In this document: piece after piece, positions 43,137-53,938 of the stretch
How positions within the stretch are numbered: position 1 is the stretch's first letter
Layout of the letters: every line of letters begins with the position of its first letter
Source: Hemileia vastatrix
Lineage: Eukaryota; Basidiomycota; Pucciniomycetes; Pucciniales; Zaghouaniaceae
DNA length: 64,000 nucleotides
Reading direction: 5' to 3'
NCBI GenBank assembly: GCA_030280995.1
Contig: JASXTE010000001.1
Span: 12,929,001 to 12,993,000, forward strand
Notes under the pieces: model-generated
Databases searched by the model: none
What the model saw: only the letters and a program-made list of their open reading frames with translations
What the model was told of the DNA's origin: nothing
Made by a program: the position numbers and the translations under genes

Positions 43137-44670
43137 TGTAGACAATCCTATATTACTAGCTATAGGCCTTGACCAAGGGAGTTGGAGAAAACCCAGATAG
43201 AAAATCCCCTGTCCCTTTATAAAAATATAAATGAGATTTACCTGCTACAGTAAATTGGTTCCTGTTGTTTAAAGCCCCTTTTCCAATACACTTGACTGCC
43301 TGAACAGCCAAGAAAGTAGTCCCCAGACAGACTACCAAACCAAAGAACTGAAATGTAGACCAATTTCCACACCAGAGAAAGCAATGATACTTGATGTAGG
43401 TTTCAAATCCACAGCAGAGACAGCAATAATACTTGATATAGCTTGAAAGACTACACCAGAAAAACCAGTTTCTAAAGTCGAGTTAAATGAAGAACTAACC
43501 TTGCAGCAAACACAGCCAATTGTGGACTGAAAACAGTGAAAACTGAGTGAGGAACAAGGATATCACCTCCGGATGGTTGTATGATAATTAAGGCTTCCCC
43601 AAACTGTCTTATTCACAATATACACACAGACCAAAACCCAGATAGAAAATCCCCTGTCCCTTTATAAAAATATAAGTGAGATTTACCTGCTACAGTAAAC
43701 AGGTTCCTATTGTTTAAAGCTCCTTTTCCAATACACTTGACTTCCTGATCAGCCAAGAAAGTAGTCCCCAGGCAGACTCTGAAATGTAGACAAATTTTCA
43801 CACCAGAGAAAGAAATGATACTTGATGTAGGTTTCAAATCCACACCAGAGAAAGCAATAATACTTGATATAGCTTGCAAGACTACACCAGAGAAACCAGT
43901 TTCTAAAGTTGAGTTAAATGAAGAACTAACCTTGCAGCAAACACAGCCAATTGTGGACTGAAAACAGTGAAAACTGAGTGAGGAACAAGGATATCACCTC
44001 CGGATGGTTGTATGATAATTAAGGCTTCCCCAAACTGTCTTATTCACAATATACACACAGACCACTATCTAAGAGCCCATGCACATTAAGGAAGGCGGTG
44101 TTTCTGAGGGCCAAATTTCATAAAACCCCTCTAGAGACGCTTCCCAGCCTTCTAGCACCAAGGCGGGCGGTCCCCCAGATGTTGGGAGGCCCGCCACGCC
44201 TGAGGCGTCTGTACCACCCTGAAGCCAGAAAACTTCCAAAAACCTCCAAAAATACCCATAATACTTTGAAAAATAAGCTATGACTACTAAAACCTTTAAA
44301 ACACATAATTAAGCTATAACAACATTTAGACATGAAACGTAGAGAAACATTATCCCATTCTAATGGTACTAAGAACTTAACCCTAAGACTTAATGTTAGC
44401 CCATAAAAAGAGAAAAAAAAATTAAACAGCAATTTTTTAAAATGAAAAATGAGAAATAATCCCTTAAATACTTAGAATATGAAAAATGTCATCACAACAT
44501 AAAATATAGAGAAAATGGTGCTATCCAATGGTAATACCCACATCCCCACAGTCCCAATATTTGCCAAATAATTCCAGAAAAGTACCCAATTATTAAACAA
44601 TGCCATTTAAGACATATCAAAACAACACCAAATAGACAAAAAATGGCCCTGCCAATGTTGGAAGACCACA
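43137..44670 (-). repeat. G3 5' LTR with internal tandem duplication
   Basis: Starts TGTAGACAATCC (plus) and ends GACCACA. It is 1534 bp against about 1090 for the other two copies. The extra 440 bp is a tandem duplication: the block from ACCCAGATAGAAAATCCCC (43190) to ACACACAGACCA (43630) is repeated to about 44063. Confidence 0.85.
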
Positions 44671-45720
44671 CAGTAACCCTAGGAAACTCACCACCCCAAG
44701 TCACATTTCAGTAAACATCAGTTGATGGATGCTCAACAATATATGGGAATAAATGTAATTTCAACCCTTTAGTAATTTCTAAATATCAAAGTAGATGATT
44801 TAGCCCAACCCACTCTTCTTTAGCTGTTCTTGATGCAAAAAATGCCTGGAAGTTGACTTGGTACACCAAATCAGGTCTTGAACCCACTACTAGATATGTT
44901 AGAGAACCAATAATAGATAGAAATTTTTTTGAATCAATTGCCACATTTAATTTATCTTATAAAGAGACCAGAGAAAGGCTAGCTTGTAGTGGTGAATGTG
45001 AAGTTAGATGAGCAGCATTATGTTCATTAACAATTCTATTAACTAGTTCTGCTTGATGAATAGTAAATTCTTTTTCATATTGTGACACTGCCAGACCTAC
45101 TATTGAAGAAATTCCTTTAGACCATTTCACCTTCAGATATTTTTTCATATATTGTTCCAACTCATTTAGAAATTTGAAAAACTGCTTCCAAAAACTACTC
45201 CATCATCTACATGAATCCACAGAATTGATTTTTAATTATCTTTAGTGAGGAAATAAACACTTGCATCTTGGTTACTTGACCAATAACCGAATTTGGACAA
45301 CAAACCACTAAGATGATTCCATAAGCATCTTGCCGCTTGTTTAGTACCATATAATTATTTTTTCAATTTACATACATGCAAATGATCACCACTTTCAAAA
45401 CCTTAAGGATGCTTCACATAAATTTCTTCTTCAAGGTCACTATGGAGGTAAGCTTCCATTACATCAAAAGTCTTAATGGGCCAATTGTAGGTTGACACAA
45501 TTTTAAGAAGAAGGCAAAGTGATGCAAAAGTAGCTGCGGGTGCAAAAGTGTTATTAAAATTTACTCCTTCAATTTGTTTGAAACCCTGAGCAACAAATCT
45601 ATCATCATGTTTGATAACTTTGCCAAATTTGTCATGTTTCAAAGCAAATACCCATCTTGCACCCATAACAGATTTTATATCAGGAAGCAGAAAAATTTCC
45701 TATGTCCTCATCTTGTTTAA
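44671..45720 (-). pseudogene. pol: Ty1/copia reverse transcriptase
   Basis: 45403-45666 encodes the RT start (MGARWVFALKHDKFGKVI, DDRFVAQGFKQIEGV, TFAPAATFASLCLLL, FDVMEAYLHSDLEEEIYVKHP). 44957-45160 and the codons down to 44680 give later RT (KGISSIVGLAVSQYEKEF, then IGSLTYLVVGSRPDLVYQVN). Several stops. It continues at 375-1 after the G3 insertion. Confidence 0.85.
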
Positions 45721-46986
45721 ATTCTCCAAGTCCTGATGGCAGGCCTCCTTCCATAGATTGGTATCTGGGCATTGCATAGCTTCTTTGAAAGTAAAAGGTA
45801 TTCAATAAGACAACTCAGAGGCATTTTTTTTATGTATTCAAACAAGCAATCTTGCACATGTATTGTTTCCTCAGCTGTAAAGTCTCCAAAATGGAACAAA
45901 TTGATTATGAATGACAAATCTCCTTTTGAGGTTGGTGGAAGAATCACAGTGGTTGAATTTGGTGGATATTGTTTTTGTGATAACATAGTCATGATTATTA
46001 TTAAAGCTAAGAGTAATATCATTTTGTAAAAGATCAAATGGTCAAATTTAAGTAGACTTCTCCTTGTCAGAAAATAAAACTCCCTTAATTGTGATTGATT
46101 CTTCATCAACTCCTTTTATTATCATGCTGCCATACACCTTTATAAAAGAAGCCATAAAATCAGTAGCTGTTTTTACAGATATTGGGGATTTGAGTGCTTT
46201 AAAATTTGAAAGTAGACATACATCACCTGTGACGTAATGAGTAGCCCAAGAATAAAAAAAACCATTTGCTCCATTACTCTCTAATTCCATCAACCAATCA
46301 TCACTTCCCAAATGTAGTACATTAAGGGCTGAAATGAGCAAATTCAGGGCAGTGGAATTGATATCATTTAATCTGACTTTGGAAGTGTTTAATTGTTTCC
46401 TTTTTCTATCATTTAGTAAGCGGCGAATATGATTGACAGCATTGAAAGCCTGTTGGAGATGGGCTTCATTTTGACCCCACACTTCTACATTGAAAGTTGA
46501 ATCATTGCAATTATACGAACATGTTTTCCAAAAATGTTTACTTGAATGACATAAACAACAATAATTATTGCTCTTACTATCAGCAGGTTTATAAACATTG
46601 GTTTTTCTTATCCTAAAGGCAAGCAAATTTACGGCATCCTCACTATGTTTGATTGTTGTTGCAAGAGAGGTAGACATTGTTGGGGCATTATCTGAAACAT
46701 GTGTGATACAATTAGTGAATGCATTGTGGAGCACATCCATCATCTCATCAAAAGATTGTTGAACAAAGTCTTTTTGAAATTCAAAACAACAATTTGCTTT
46801 AATGTACAGATTACTGGCAGTGGAAGGGAGAAGTAACTGTGTGAACATGGCCGCAATTTTGTCAAAACCAAACATTAAACCTGATCTTTGAATTGCTTCT
46901 AAAATTGATTTTATGTTTCTTTCATGTTTCATGATGTTTTCAAAAGATGAAGACTTGATTTTAAGCAATGAATGAAAAAGAGGCAT
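45721..46986 (-). pseudogene. gag: Copia gag zinc knuckle and protease; integrase absent
   Basis: 46048-46986 (312 codons) has the Gag C-terminus with one zinc knuckle (CLCHSSKHFWKTC, C-x2-C-x4-H-x4-C). A protease-like region follows (SDDWLMELESNGA, then YSWATHYVTGD), in which the usual D-S-G-A is Y-S-W-A, so it is inactive. It runs within about 350 bases into codons that normally lie between integrase and RT (FTFKEAMQCPDTNLWKEACH), so the integrase domain has been deleted. Confidence 0.75.
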
Positions 46987-47205
46987 CCTGGCAGTATGAG
47001 AAGATTTGAGGAATTTCTTGCTGAGGATGCTAAATGCTTTGTAACATGAAGTACCAAAATCAATGAACGATTAGAGCTCTTCCTTGAGGTTGTAATATAA
47101 TATATGCCAACTCATTTTGTCTTTGAATCTCTCAAGTGGAGTTTCAAGGTTCATTGCCTCTGTTACATATTTTGTGGTTCAAACATGTTGATTCAAAAAT
47201 AAATG

Positions 47206-47661
47206 TTAGTTTTTAAGCCCCACCTGCCAATTACTCTCATCAACTTTCAGTTTAGGAAAAATTTTGGTCTTTGTGATGATATCCTTTATGACTTCGGCAC
47301 AATTGTTTCCTTGATATTCATTCAAATCCTTTGACAAAGCAGTTTGGATTTGAGGAGGCATGTCCGCAGGAATTGTAGGGATGTTTCCTAGTAAAAAGTT
47401 GGCAACAAGTAAAGGAGAGTGAGAAGAAGTTGAATATGAGAGGAGTGGTGATTCAGGTGGTGAAGTAGTAGCAGGTAAGAAAGGACAAGCTGTGTCTCCA
47501 GTGGAGGAAGATACCAGTGATGCAGTATGAAAGCAGGATTTCAAACGGCACGGTGTTAGAGAGATGTGGGGGAAAGTCCAAATTACAAAGTTTGTGCTGT
47601 AATCTGGGTTTTGATTTGAATGGGTCAGGGTTGTTGAGATTGACAGGCATGAATTAAACAC
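47206..47661 (-). pseudogene. gag: Copia gag, N-terminal part
   Basis: An open stretch of 151 codons ending in KLKVDESNWQVGLKN, close to the copia Gag motif KLDGSNYxxW. Upstream is Ser/Pro/Thr-rich. 46987-47205 holds broken Gag codons. The start is uncertain. Confidence 0.5.
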
Positions 47662-47990
47662 CTGCTATAGAGACTATGCTTTGGAATGATGAAATGTAGA
47701 AGAAAAATTGATATTTGGTCATCCAGAATTAATAGAGGCCAAGGGATGAACTTTTAATGTGGGACAAACACAGGATTCATGGTTGGTTCTGAGAGAATGA
47801 TACAAGAAATTCAATTTTTCAGGAACAGCCCATAACCTATGGTAGCAATGTCACTGCTATCTCTGCAGTAAACCCATAATATTCATGAAGACTTACCTAT
47901 GGTAGCATTGTCAGTGCTATCTCCGGAGTGAACCGGGGAAAGAATAACCTTGCACCATAGGTTTATATACTAGACTATGTACATAACACT
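47662..47990. other. Copia leader or LTR remnant
   Basis: Holds two direct copies of a 50-bp block (CCTATGGTAGCAATGTCACTG near 47838 and CCTATGGTAGCATTGTCAGTG near 47899). No LTR border can be fixed. No gene seen. Confidence 0.35.
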
Positions 47991-48243
47991 TAAATTGCTA
48001 AGTACATATGCTTATTCCCATAACACTTACACTTACTTTTCTTGCACTCATTTTTCTTGCACTTACTTTTCTTACATTTATTTCTATGACCTTATGTCCC
48101 TCCCCAAAATATCCCCAACTTGCGCTGGATATCCCCATCAGGGATATCTTACACTACGCACCAAGTAAGATATCCCCGATAGGGATATTCATGCGCGTGT
48201 TAAGGATATTCTATGGAGGGACATAAAGATAGAAAAATAAGTG
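47991..48243. repeat. CACTA-like miniature element fragments
   Basis: A run of CTTACTTTTCTTGCACT units, then a right-end sequence (48093-48151) directly followed by a left end CACTACGCACCAAG at 48152 and inverted sequence to 48231, forming a 139-bp near-palindrome. AAGTG (48239-48243) is the left target duplication of the adjacent solo LTR. Confidence 0.6.
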
Positions 48244-49052
48244 TGTCATGAGCCACGTGACACTCGAGGAAAAATCAGCTCATTAAATCAATAATAAAGA
48301 GGTCTAAATCCATACTCGAAGCGCGGAAAGCAATTCTACATACCAACTGCAACTTTCCTTTGTGTACTCACTATTCAACTGCGCTAGTCTAAACTCTAAA
48401 TCTAAATTAGTCAATCTCTCAATAGTGTGTGTTAGTCTTTTCCTCAATAAGCGACGCACAGCGCAATAGTCAATGTAATAGTCCGCTAAAAGGTTTATTA
48501 AGTATCTGTGGATTATTGAAAGGGGTAGTGAGCATGGGTGGAATGGTTAGTGGAGGATTAAAGGGTTGACGGATGTTAGTGAGGAGGGTCCAGGTGCAAC
48601 AGGTGTATTTTTTAATGGTCTGTGGTGTGTGGATTGATGGATGGGTATGAGGTCAATGCAAGGAGGAGTAATAGATATAAAAGGTGTTGGAGTTTGGTTC
48701 AAAATTCTTTAGAATTAAATTATAAAACATATATATAGTTAATAGTGGTAAAGCTTCAGGTTAAATCATTATTATTGTATCTTTACTTATTTTTCTCAGT
48801 AATCATTTCTAAATTCTAAATCTTTGATTATTGAGTTTTCAACCCTTTGTGAGATCTTAAGAATATTAATATTACCCTTAAATTATATTAGAATTCTTCT
48901 CAAACATATCTTGAAGCAGTAGCTCTTCCTTTGAGTCATCTTTGAATCACTTCCTCAAGCATTTCTCTGTGCCTTGAAGAAGTTTCTAAACTCCTCCCTC
49001 CATCTCACTTCCAGGAACACCCTTGACCTTGTGCGTAGGCCGTCTGGTGACA
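48244..49052 (+). repeat. Solo LTR of the C1 family
   Basis: 809 bp, inverted relative to the two C1 LTRs, TGTCATGAG...GTGACA, flanked by a perfect AAGTG duplication (48239-48243, 49053-49057). A product of LTR-LTR recombination inside the miniature-element region. Confidence 0.92.
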
Positions 49053-49873
49053 AAGTGTAAGAAAAATAAGTGCAAGAAAAAAAAGTGTAAGAAAAAAAAG
49101 TGTGAGGAAAAAAAGAGCAAGAAAAATATTTTGCAACATTGCGATTTTTGCTTTATAATTTATTTTTCTTAAAATATAATTTATTTATTTATTTTTTATT
49201 TTTTTTATTTTTTTCTGATATATTACTATTTTTTTTTTTTTTGAAAAAAAAAAATTCTCATGGTTACAAAATATTTTTCTTACACTTATTTTTCTATCAC
49301 TTACTTTTCTTACTTTTATTTTTCCACTGCCCACCAAGTAAGATATCCCTGATGGGGATATCCAGCGCGAGTTGGGAATATTTTAGGGAGTGACATAAGG
49401 TCAGAAAAATAAATGTAAGAAATGTAAGTGCAAGAAAATTAAGTGCGAGAAAAATAAGTGTAAGAGAAATCATTTGCAACCATGAAAATTTTGTTTTATT
49501 ATAAAAAAAATGTTAAAAAGCAGAAAAAAATAAAAAATGAAATAAAAAATCATTTTTTTGGAGAGAAAAAAGATTAAATAGGGGGTGTCAGTTCTGGCAA
49601 ATCCGCACTTAAATTTGACCAAATCCGCACTTAAATAAGTGCGGATTTCCAAAACACACTAGCCCCAATACTGGTGGATTTCAAAATGAAATAAGTCACT
49701 TATTTCACTCAAATACGCACTTTCTCAACCAAAATTTCTGATTTCACCATCAAGTCCCATTTCACTGATTTGTCAGCATCATCCCATTCATACGCAGCAC
49801 TCCGCAGCATAACACTTCATAACTCAAAACATCGTACATCACTTACATCTTCATATCATATCATATAAGAGTC

Positions 49874-51133
49874 ATGCCTTCCTCACTTTCAAATCGTGAT
49901 AAATTACATAAAGCAATGACTTTCATGGCGCTTGAACTGCTCTTGGACTCTGATTCCGATTCTGATCTAGAAGAAGATTTTGTCGTTTTATCAAAAATGG
50001 CCAGGAAACGTTACCTTCTTCCCAGAAAGCCTCAAGTACTTCATACCCCCAAGTACACCATCCAAACACTTCTTAACCTATCTACACCCAGTTTTAGACA
50101 GCTGTTCAGGACTTCTCAGGAATGTTTCCTTAAATTGCTTGAGCTTATTCAGGATCATCCCATATTTCACAATAATTCTCAAAAAGAACAACGACATCCT
50201 TCAATTCAATTGGCCATCACACTATGTCGTTTGGGTTCAAATGGTAATGGAGCCGCTTTGAAACGTTTAGAAAATGTCTTTGATTTAGGGTATGGTTCAG
50301 TTAACACTTATACCAAACGATGTATCACTGCCATCAACTCCTTGGAATCTCAACTTCTCACCTGGCCAACAAAAGAAGATCGACTTGAATCATCTCAGGT
50401 TATGCAAGCAGAGGGCTTTCCAGGATGTATTGGTTTTGTTGATGGTACTACTATTCCTTTGAGCCAGAAACCTGGTCAAGGTGGAAACAATTACTTTGAC
50501 CGTAAAAAGAGGTAGATTATTTTTAACTCCTTTCATCCTCCTTGAAACTAACACAAACAAATATATCTTCTTTATAGATATTCAATTAACGTTCAGCTTA
50601 TATGTGACGTAAACAAAAAATTTATATCATTCTTCGCTGGCTATCCTGGCTCATGTCATGACTCCTATGTCTTCCAAAGAATGCATATTTCAAATGAACC
50701 TGAAAAATTCTTTGATGAAAATCAGTATCTTCTTGCAGATTCTGCTTATGTGAATGGAAAGTATGTACTTCCTGCTTTTCGGGGAGCAGCTTCAGAAGAC
50801 AGTCAAAATGCCAAATTCAACAATCATTTGGCAAAGTCAAGAGTCCGTATTGAACATTCTATTGGAATCTTGAAAGGCCGTTTTTCTAGTTTAAGGGAAT
50901 TAAGAAGTCCTCTTAGAAATAAATCTGAAATGGAGGTGGTGATCAACTGGATTCTGTGTTGCACTATACTTCATAACCTACTTGCTGACCTCAAAGATCA
51001 ATGGTTAGAGCTGTATGAAGATGAACAAGTTGATTCACCTCCGACTATATCCAACACTTCTATTTCTCAATCAACTAGTATAAGGGCGAAAATCCTTCCA
51101 ATAACACTCCAACATTTTTCAACGCAATTTTAA
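49874..51133 (+). CDS. Harbinger transposase (DDE_Tnp_4 type), two exons
   Basis: Exon 1 is 49874-50511. A 66-nt intron follows (50512-50577, GTAGAT...CTAAC...TATAG), then exon 2 50578-51133 in phase, about 397 aa. An N-terminal acidic stretch (DSDSDSDLEEDF) is followed by a helical region (FRQLFRTSQECFLKLLELIQ) and a helix-turn-helix-like LGYGSVNTYTKRCITAIN. The DDE catalytic core follows: Asp in GFVDGTTIPL, Asp in GYPGSCHDSYVF, Glu in RVRIEHSIGILKGRF. CTILHNL near the end matches the family. No frameshift or internal stop, so it may be intact. It would excise and reinsert the element. Confidence 0.9.
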
Positions 51134-51419
51134 TTTTTTTCTCTTTCTCTTCAAATTATCAATTTGCATGTATTATTCACTGAGAATGGTAAATTTTTTT
51201 GCATATTTTTTTGGTTTTTGAATTTGCTGTTAAAGTCTTATTTTTTTTTTCTCTCTGTGTTTTCTTTCATCAACTCAACATGAAATTGCATATTTTCAGC
51301 AAACACATATTTTTTCAGTCACTCAAAGGTTGGGAAAGAGTTGGAAGGGAAGATTAAGGGTTCCGAGGCATTTTAAATGAAGAAAAGGGTCTGGGAGAGG
51401 TTGAGAGGGGTGAAATGGG
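51134..51419 (+). other. Harbinger 3' region
   Basis: AT-rich downstream sequence after the transposase stop. Nothing coding recognised. Confidence 0.5.
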
Positions 51420-52024
51420 GATCAAAAGAGGATGGCATACAATGGGGCTGGGAGGATAGCGAAAGGCATGGGGAGGGAAGACAAGCATGTGTTGATAGAA
51501 TTGAAAGGGATGGAGATTGGTGCAAACAGAGTGTGAAAATAGGAGGATGAACTCTGTTCTTCGGGTGAAGAACAGAGTTCACTTCCATAAAATATTAGCT
51601 GAAACATAGTTTTCAATTCTGTAAAAACAGTTGTAAGTAATAGAAAAAGTCACTGATTTTTTTTATATGTAATCCTTGCTTTACGAGGAGACTTTTGTGA
51701 CGAAGCAGATTTTTGAGTTACCTTTAAAAGAGGATGGCATACAATGGGGCTGGGAGGATAGCGAAAGGCATGGGGAGGGAAGACAAGCATGTGTTGATAG
51801 AATTGAAAGGGATGGAGATTGGTGCAAACAGAGTGTGAAAATAGGAGGATGAACTCTGTTCTTCAGGTGAAGAACAGAGTTCACTTTCATAAAATATTAG
51901 CTGAAACATAGTTTTCAATTCTGTAAAAACAGTTGTAAGTAATAGAAAAAGTCACTGATTTTTTTTATATGTAATCCTTGCTTTACAAGGAGACTTTTGT
52001 GACAAAGCAGATTTTTGAGTTACC
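51420..52024. repeat. 302-bp tandem duplication inside Harbinger
   Basis: Unit 1 about 51423-51724 and unit 2 about 51725-52026, nearly identical by eye. Both contain GAACTCTGTTCTTC...GAAGAACAGAGTTC, a perfect inverted repeat. Both strands have short ORFs that mirror each other between units, but no recognisable protein. Confidence 0.8.
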
Positions 52025-52597
52025 TTTTGAGATTTGGAATGTCTGGGAGGCATTATGAAACTGGCACATAACAAGAAAAAAGATTAAAAAGTAGAAGAAA
52101 TAAGTAAAAAAAGAATGTAAACATGCCTGGTCAAAATATTGAAAATGTCAGGAAGGGGTGTGTGCCGAGGATTGATGGGTAGGTAGCGAGGAAGGTCAGT
52201 GTGTCACATGTGACAGGGATGGGGTAAGAAAGGAAGGGATGTTTTGTGGCCAAAATGTGGTTGTGAAAAAAAACGGGAAAAAAGTGCTGATTTGAGGTCA
52301 TAACTGACACCCTTTTTTGAAATAAGTGACTTTTTTGCAAAATTTAAGTGCTGATTTGTAAGTGCTGATTTGGTTTGAAATCCGCACTTAATTTAAGTGC
52401 GGATTTGCCAGAACTGACACCCCCTAATAATATAATTTCCCACCGTTGCAAGATATTTTTCTTACACCTATTTTTCTCATCTATTTTTTTGCACATATTT
52501 TCCTTGCACATATTTTTCTGTCCTTATGTCCCTCCCTACAATATCCCCAACGCGCGCTGGATATCCCCATCAGGGATATCTTACTTGGTGCGTAGTG

Positions 52598-53086
52598 TTC
52601 CGACCTTATGTCCCTCCCTGCAATATTCCCAACTTGTGCATGGATATCCCCATCGGGGATATCTTACTTGGTGCGTAGTGATGAGAGTTTATTTTTACAA
52701 AATAAAATTGTAAAAATATAGGAAAAAATAAAAAATGAAATAAAAAATCTTTTTTTTTGAGAGAAAAAACTTAAAAAACAAAATTTCCAATGGTTGCAAG
52801 ATATTTTTCTTACACTTATGTTTCTCACATTTTTTCGCGCATATTTTCCTTACACATCTTTTTCACGCACATATTTTTCTATCCCTATGCCCCTCCCTAC
52901 AATTACCCCAACTCGCGCTGGATATCCCCATCGGGGATATCTTTCTTGGTGCGTAGTGTTTAGGAAAACTTCAAGCGTTTTGGAATTGACCATACATTTA
53001 TTTTTCTAACCTTATGTCACTCCCTGCAATATCCCCGACTCGTGTATGGATATCCCCTTCGGAGATATCTTACTTGGTGCGTAGTG
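52598..53086. repeat. Further CACTA-like right ends
   Basis: Three more right ends stop at GCGTAGTG: 52680, 52958 and 53086. Each is about 78 bp with CCCTCCCTRCAATATCCCC and the palindrome GATATCCCCATCRGGGATATC. Their left ends are not in place, so they are truncated or nested fragments. Confidence 0.6.
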
Positions 53087-53938
53087 AATAAATCTTGACC
53101 CTTTTGTCATTATTTGTGCGCTTTTGACGTCGCACTTTATCTAAGGCCGGAATAGTTCTGAGCCAGGCAAAGTAATTTTTTTTTGCCAGCAAGGCCAAGC
53201 ATTTGCGGCTTCGCTGTAGGTTCAAGATATACACACCCATTTCGAAATAGCTATGTAATCTAAAGCGGGAGGACAAAATGTTGCGAAAATTCAAGTCAGG
53301 ACTTTTTTTTTTTTTTTTTTTGAAACATGAGATTTGTTTCATTTTCGCTCATAAAAACTAATTATGACTCACCATTTTCTGGCCTTGCGTGCCCCAAAGA
53401 ATGTACCCATGGGGCATTCAGAAAAGCCTGAAAAGTTTGCGAATTTCTCGTCTCTAATTCCCTGCCAAAAACATGAGTTTAGGTCGCCTTTGGCAGGGAA
53501 TAGATGGCAAGAAAATCGCAAGCTTATTCGGTTTAGCAGTATCTCACTTGATGTGAATTAGAACATGCTTTCGTCACATTTTTTTAGGCAGTGTTAGTTC
53601 CTGAAAAGATTTGACTGAAACATACTAGCAGAAGGCTTGTCCTAATCGGACTGTGGCGAATGAATCAATGATGGAGATTGACTGAACACTATGTGGCGGT
53701 GTTTTCCTTTTTGGTTTTGAATTGTGTGTCTATATTCACTGTTGGGATTATTACCACTGACCCTTTCGACACTACATATAAAAGGGACCAAACCAATATC
53801 CTCTGATGGCACTTAGTGGCACTTAGTATAGCTACCCCACACTTTCATATAATTCTTACAGTATAAATTTGATTCTCCCCTAAGAGTGAAATCTTTTTAT
53901 TATAAAGAAACCGCAAACTTGACCAAAATTCATAAAAT
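53087..53938. other. Intergenic and promoter region of the secreted-protein gene
   Basis: A poly-T run at 53303-53320; no gene recognised in 53087-53700. A TATA box (CATATAAAAGGG) at about 53775-53786 lies 155 bases before the ATG at 53939, with a pyrimidine-containing leader. Confidence 0.5.

Larger units (their letters stand above)
376..44670 (-). mobile_element. Gypsy element G3, interrupted full-length copy
   Basis: A Ty3/gypsy element read right to left: 5' LTR 43137-44670, primer-binding site, gag-protease, RT, RNase H, integrase, long 3' UTR with an antisense gene, polypurine tract, and 3' LTR. The 3' LTR is split by G1 into 376-997 and 30550-31017. G3 lies inside a copia polyprotein that continues on both sides. 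In element sense the flanks are ACTG (upstream) and AATG (downstream), an imperfect 4-bp target duplication. Pol has many frameshifts, the second integrase Asp is replaced by Asn, and a solo LTR interrupts the protease region, so the copy is dead. It is the second-oldest layer of the nest. Confidence 0.85.
49580..52425 (+). mobile_element. PIF/Harbinger DNA transposon
   Basis: Terminal inverted repeats of about 30 bp (AGGGGGTGTCAGTTCTGGCA...) enclose a DDE transposase. The inner side has palindromic AAATCCGCACTTAA repeats. The target duplication is AAT (49577-49579, 52426-52428) if A/T belongs to the TIR, or TA if not. It lies within a CACTA-like MITE. No second (Myb-like) Harbinger protein is recognised. 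Confidence 0.85.
49325..52597. mobile_element. CACTA-like MITE split by a Harbinger transposon
   Basis: Left end CACTGCCCACCAAGTAAGATA and right end TATCTTACTTGGTGCGTAGTG are inverted repeats with the CACTA superfamily signature. TTC flanks both ends (49322-49324, 52598-52600), the 3-bp duplication typical of CACTA. Without the Harbinger insert it is about 430 bp and largely an inverted repeat, with no coding capacity. Confidence 0.75.

Noticed and set aside
48093..48231. CRISPR-like array of short palindromic repeats
   Set aside because: The repeats are ends of CACTA-like miniature elements with AT-rich filler; spacing is irregular and the genome is eukaryotic.
51373..51918. Paired Ser/Pro-rich minus-strand ORFs
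   Set aside because: They mirror the 302-bp tandem duplication and show no domain; not accepted as the Harbinger partner protein.
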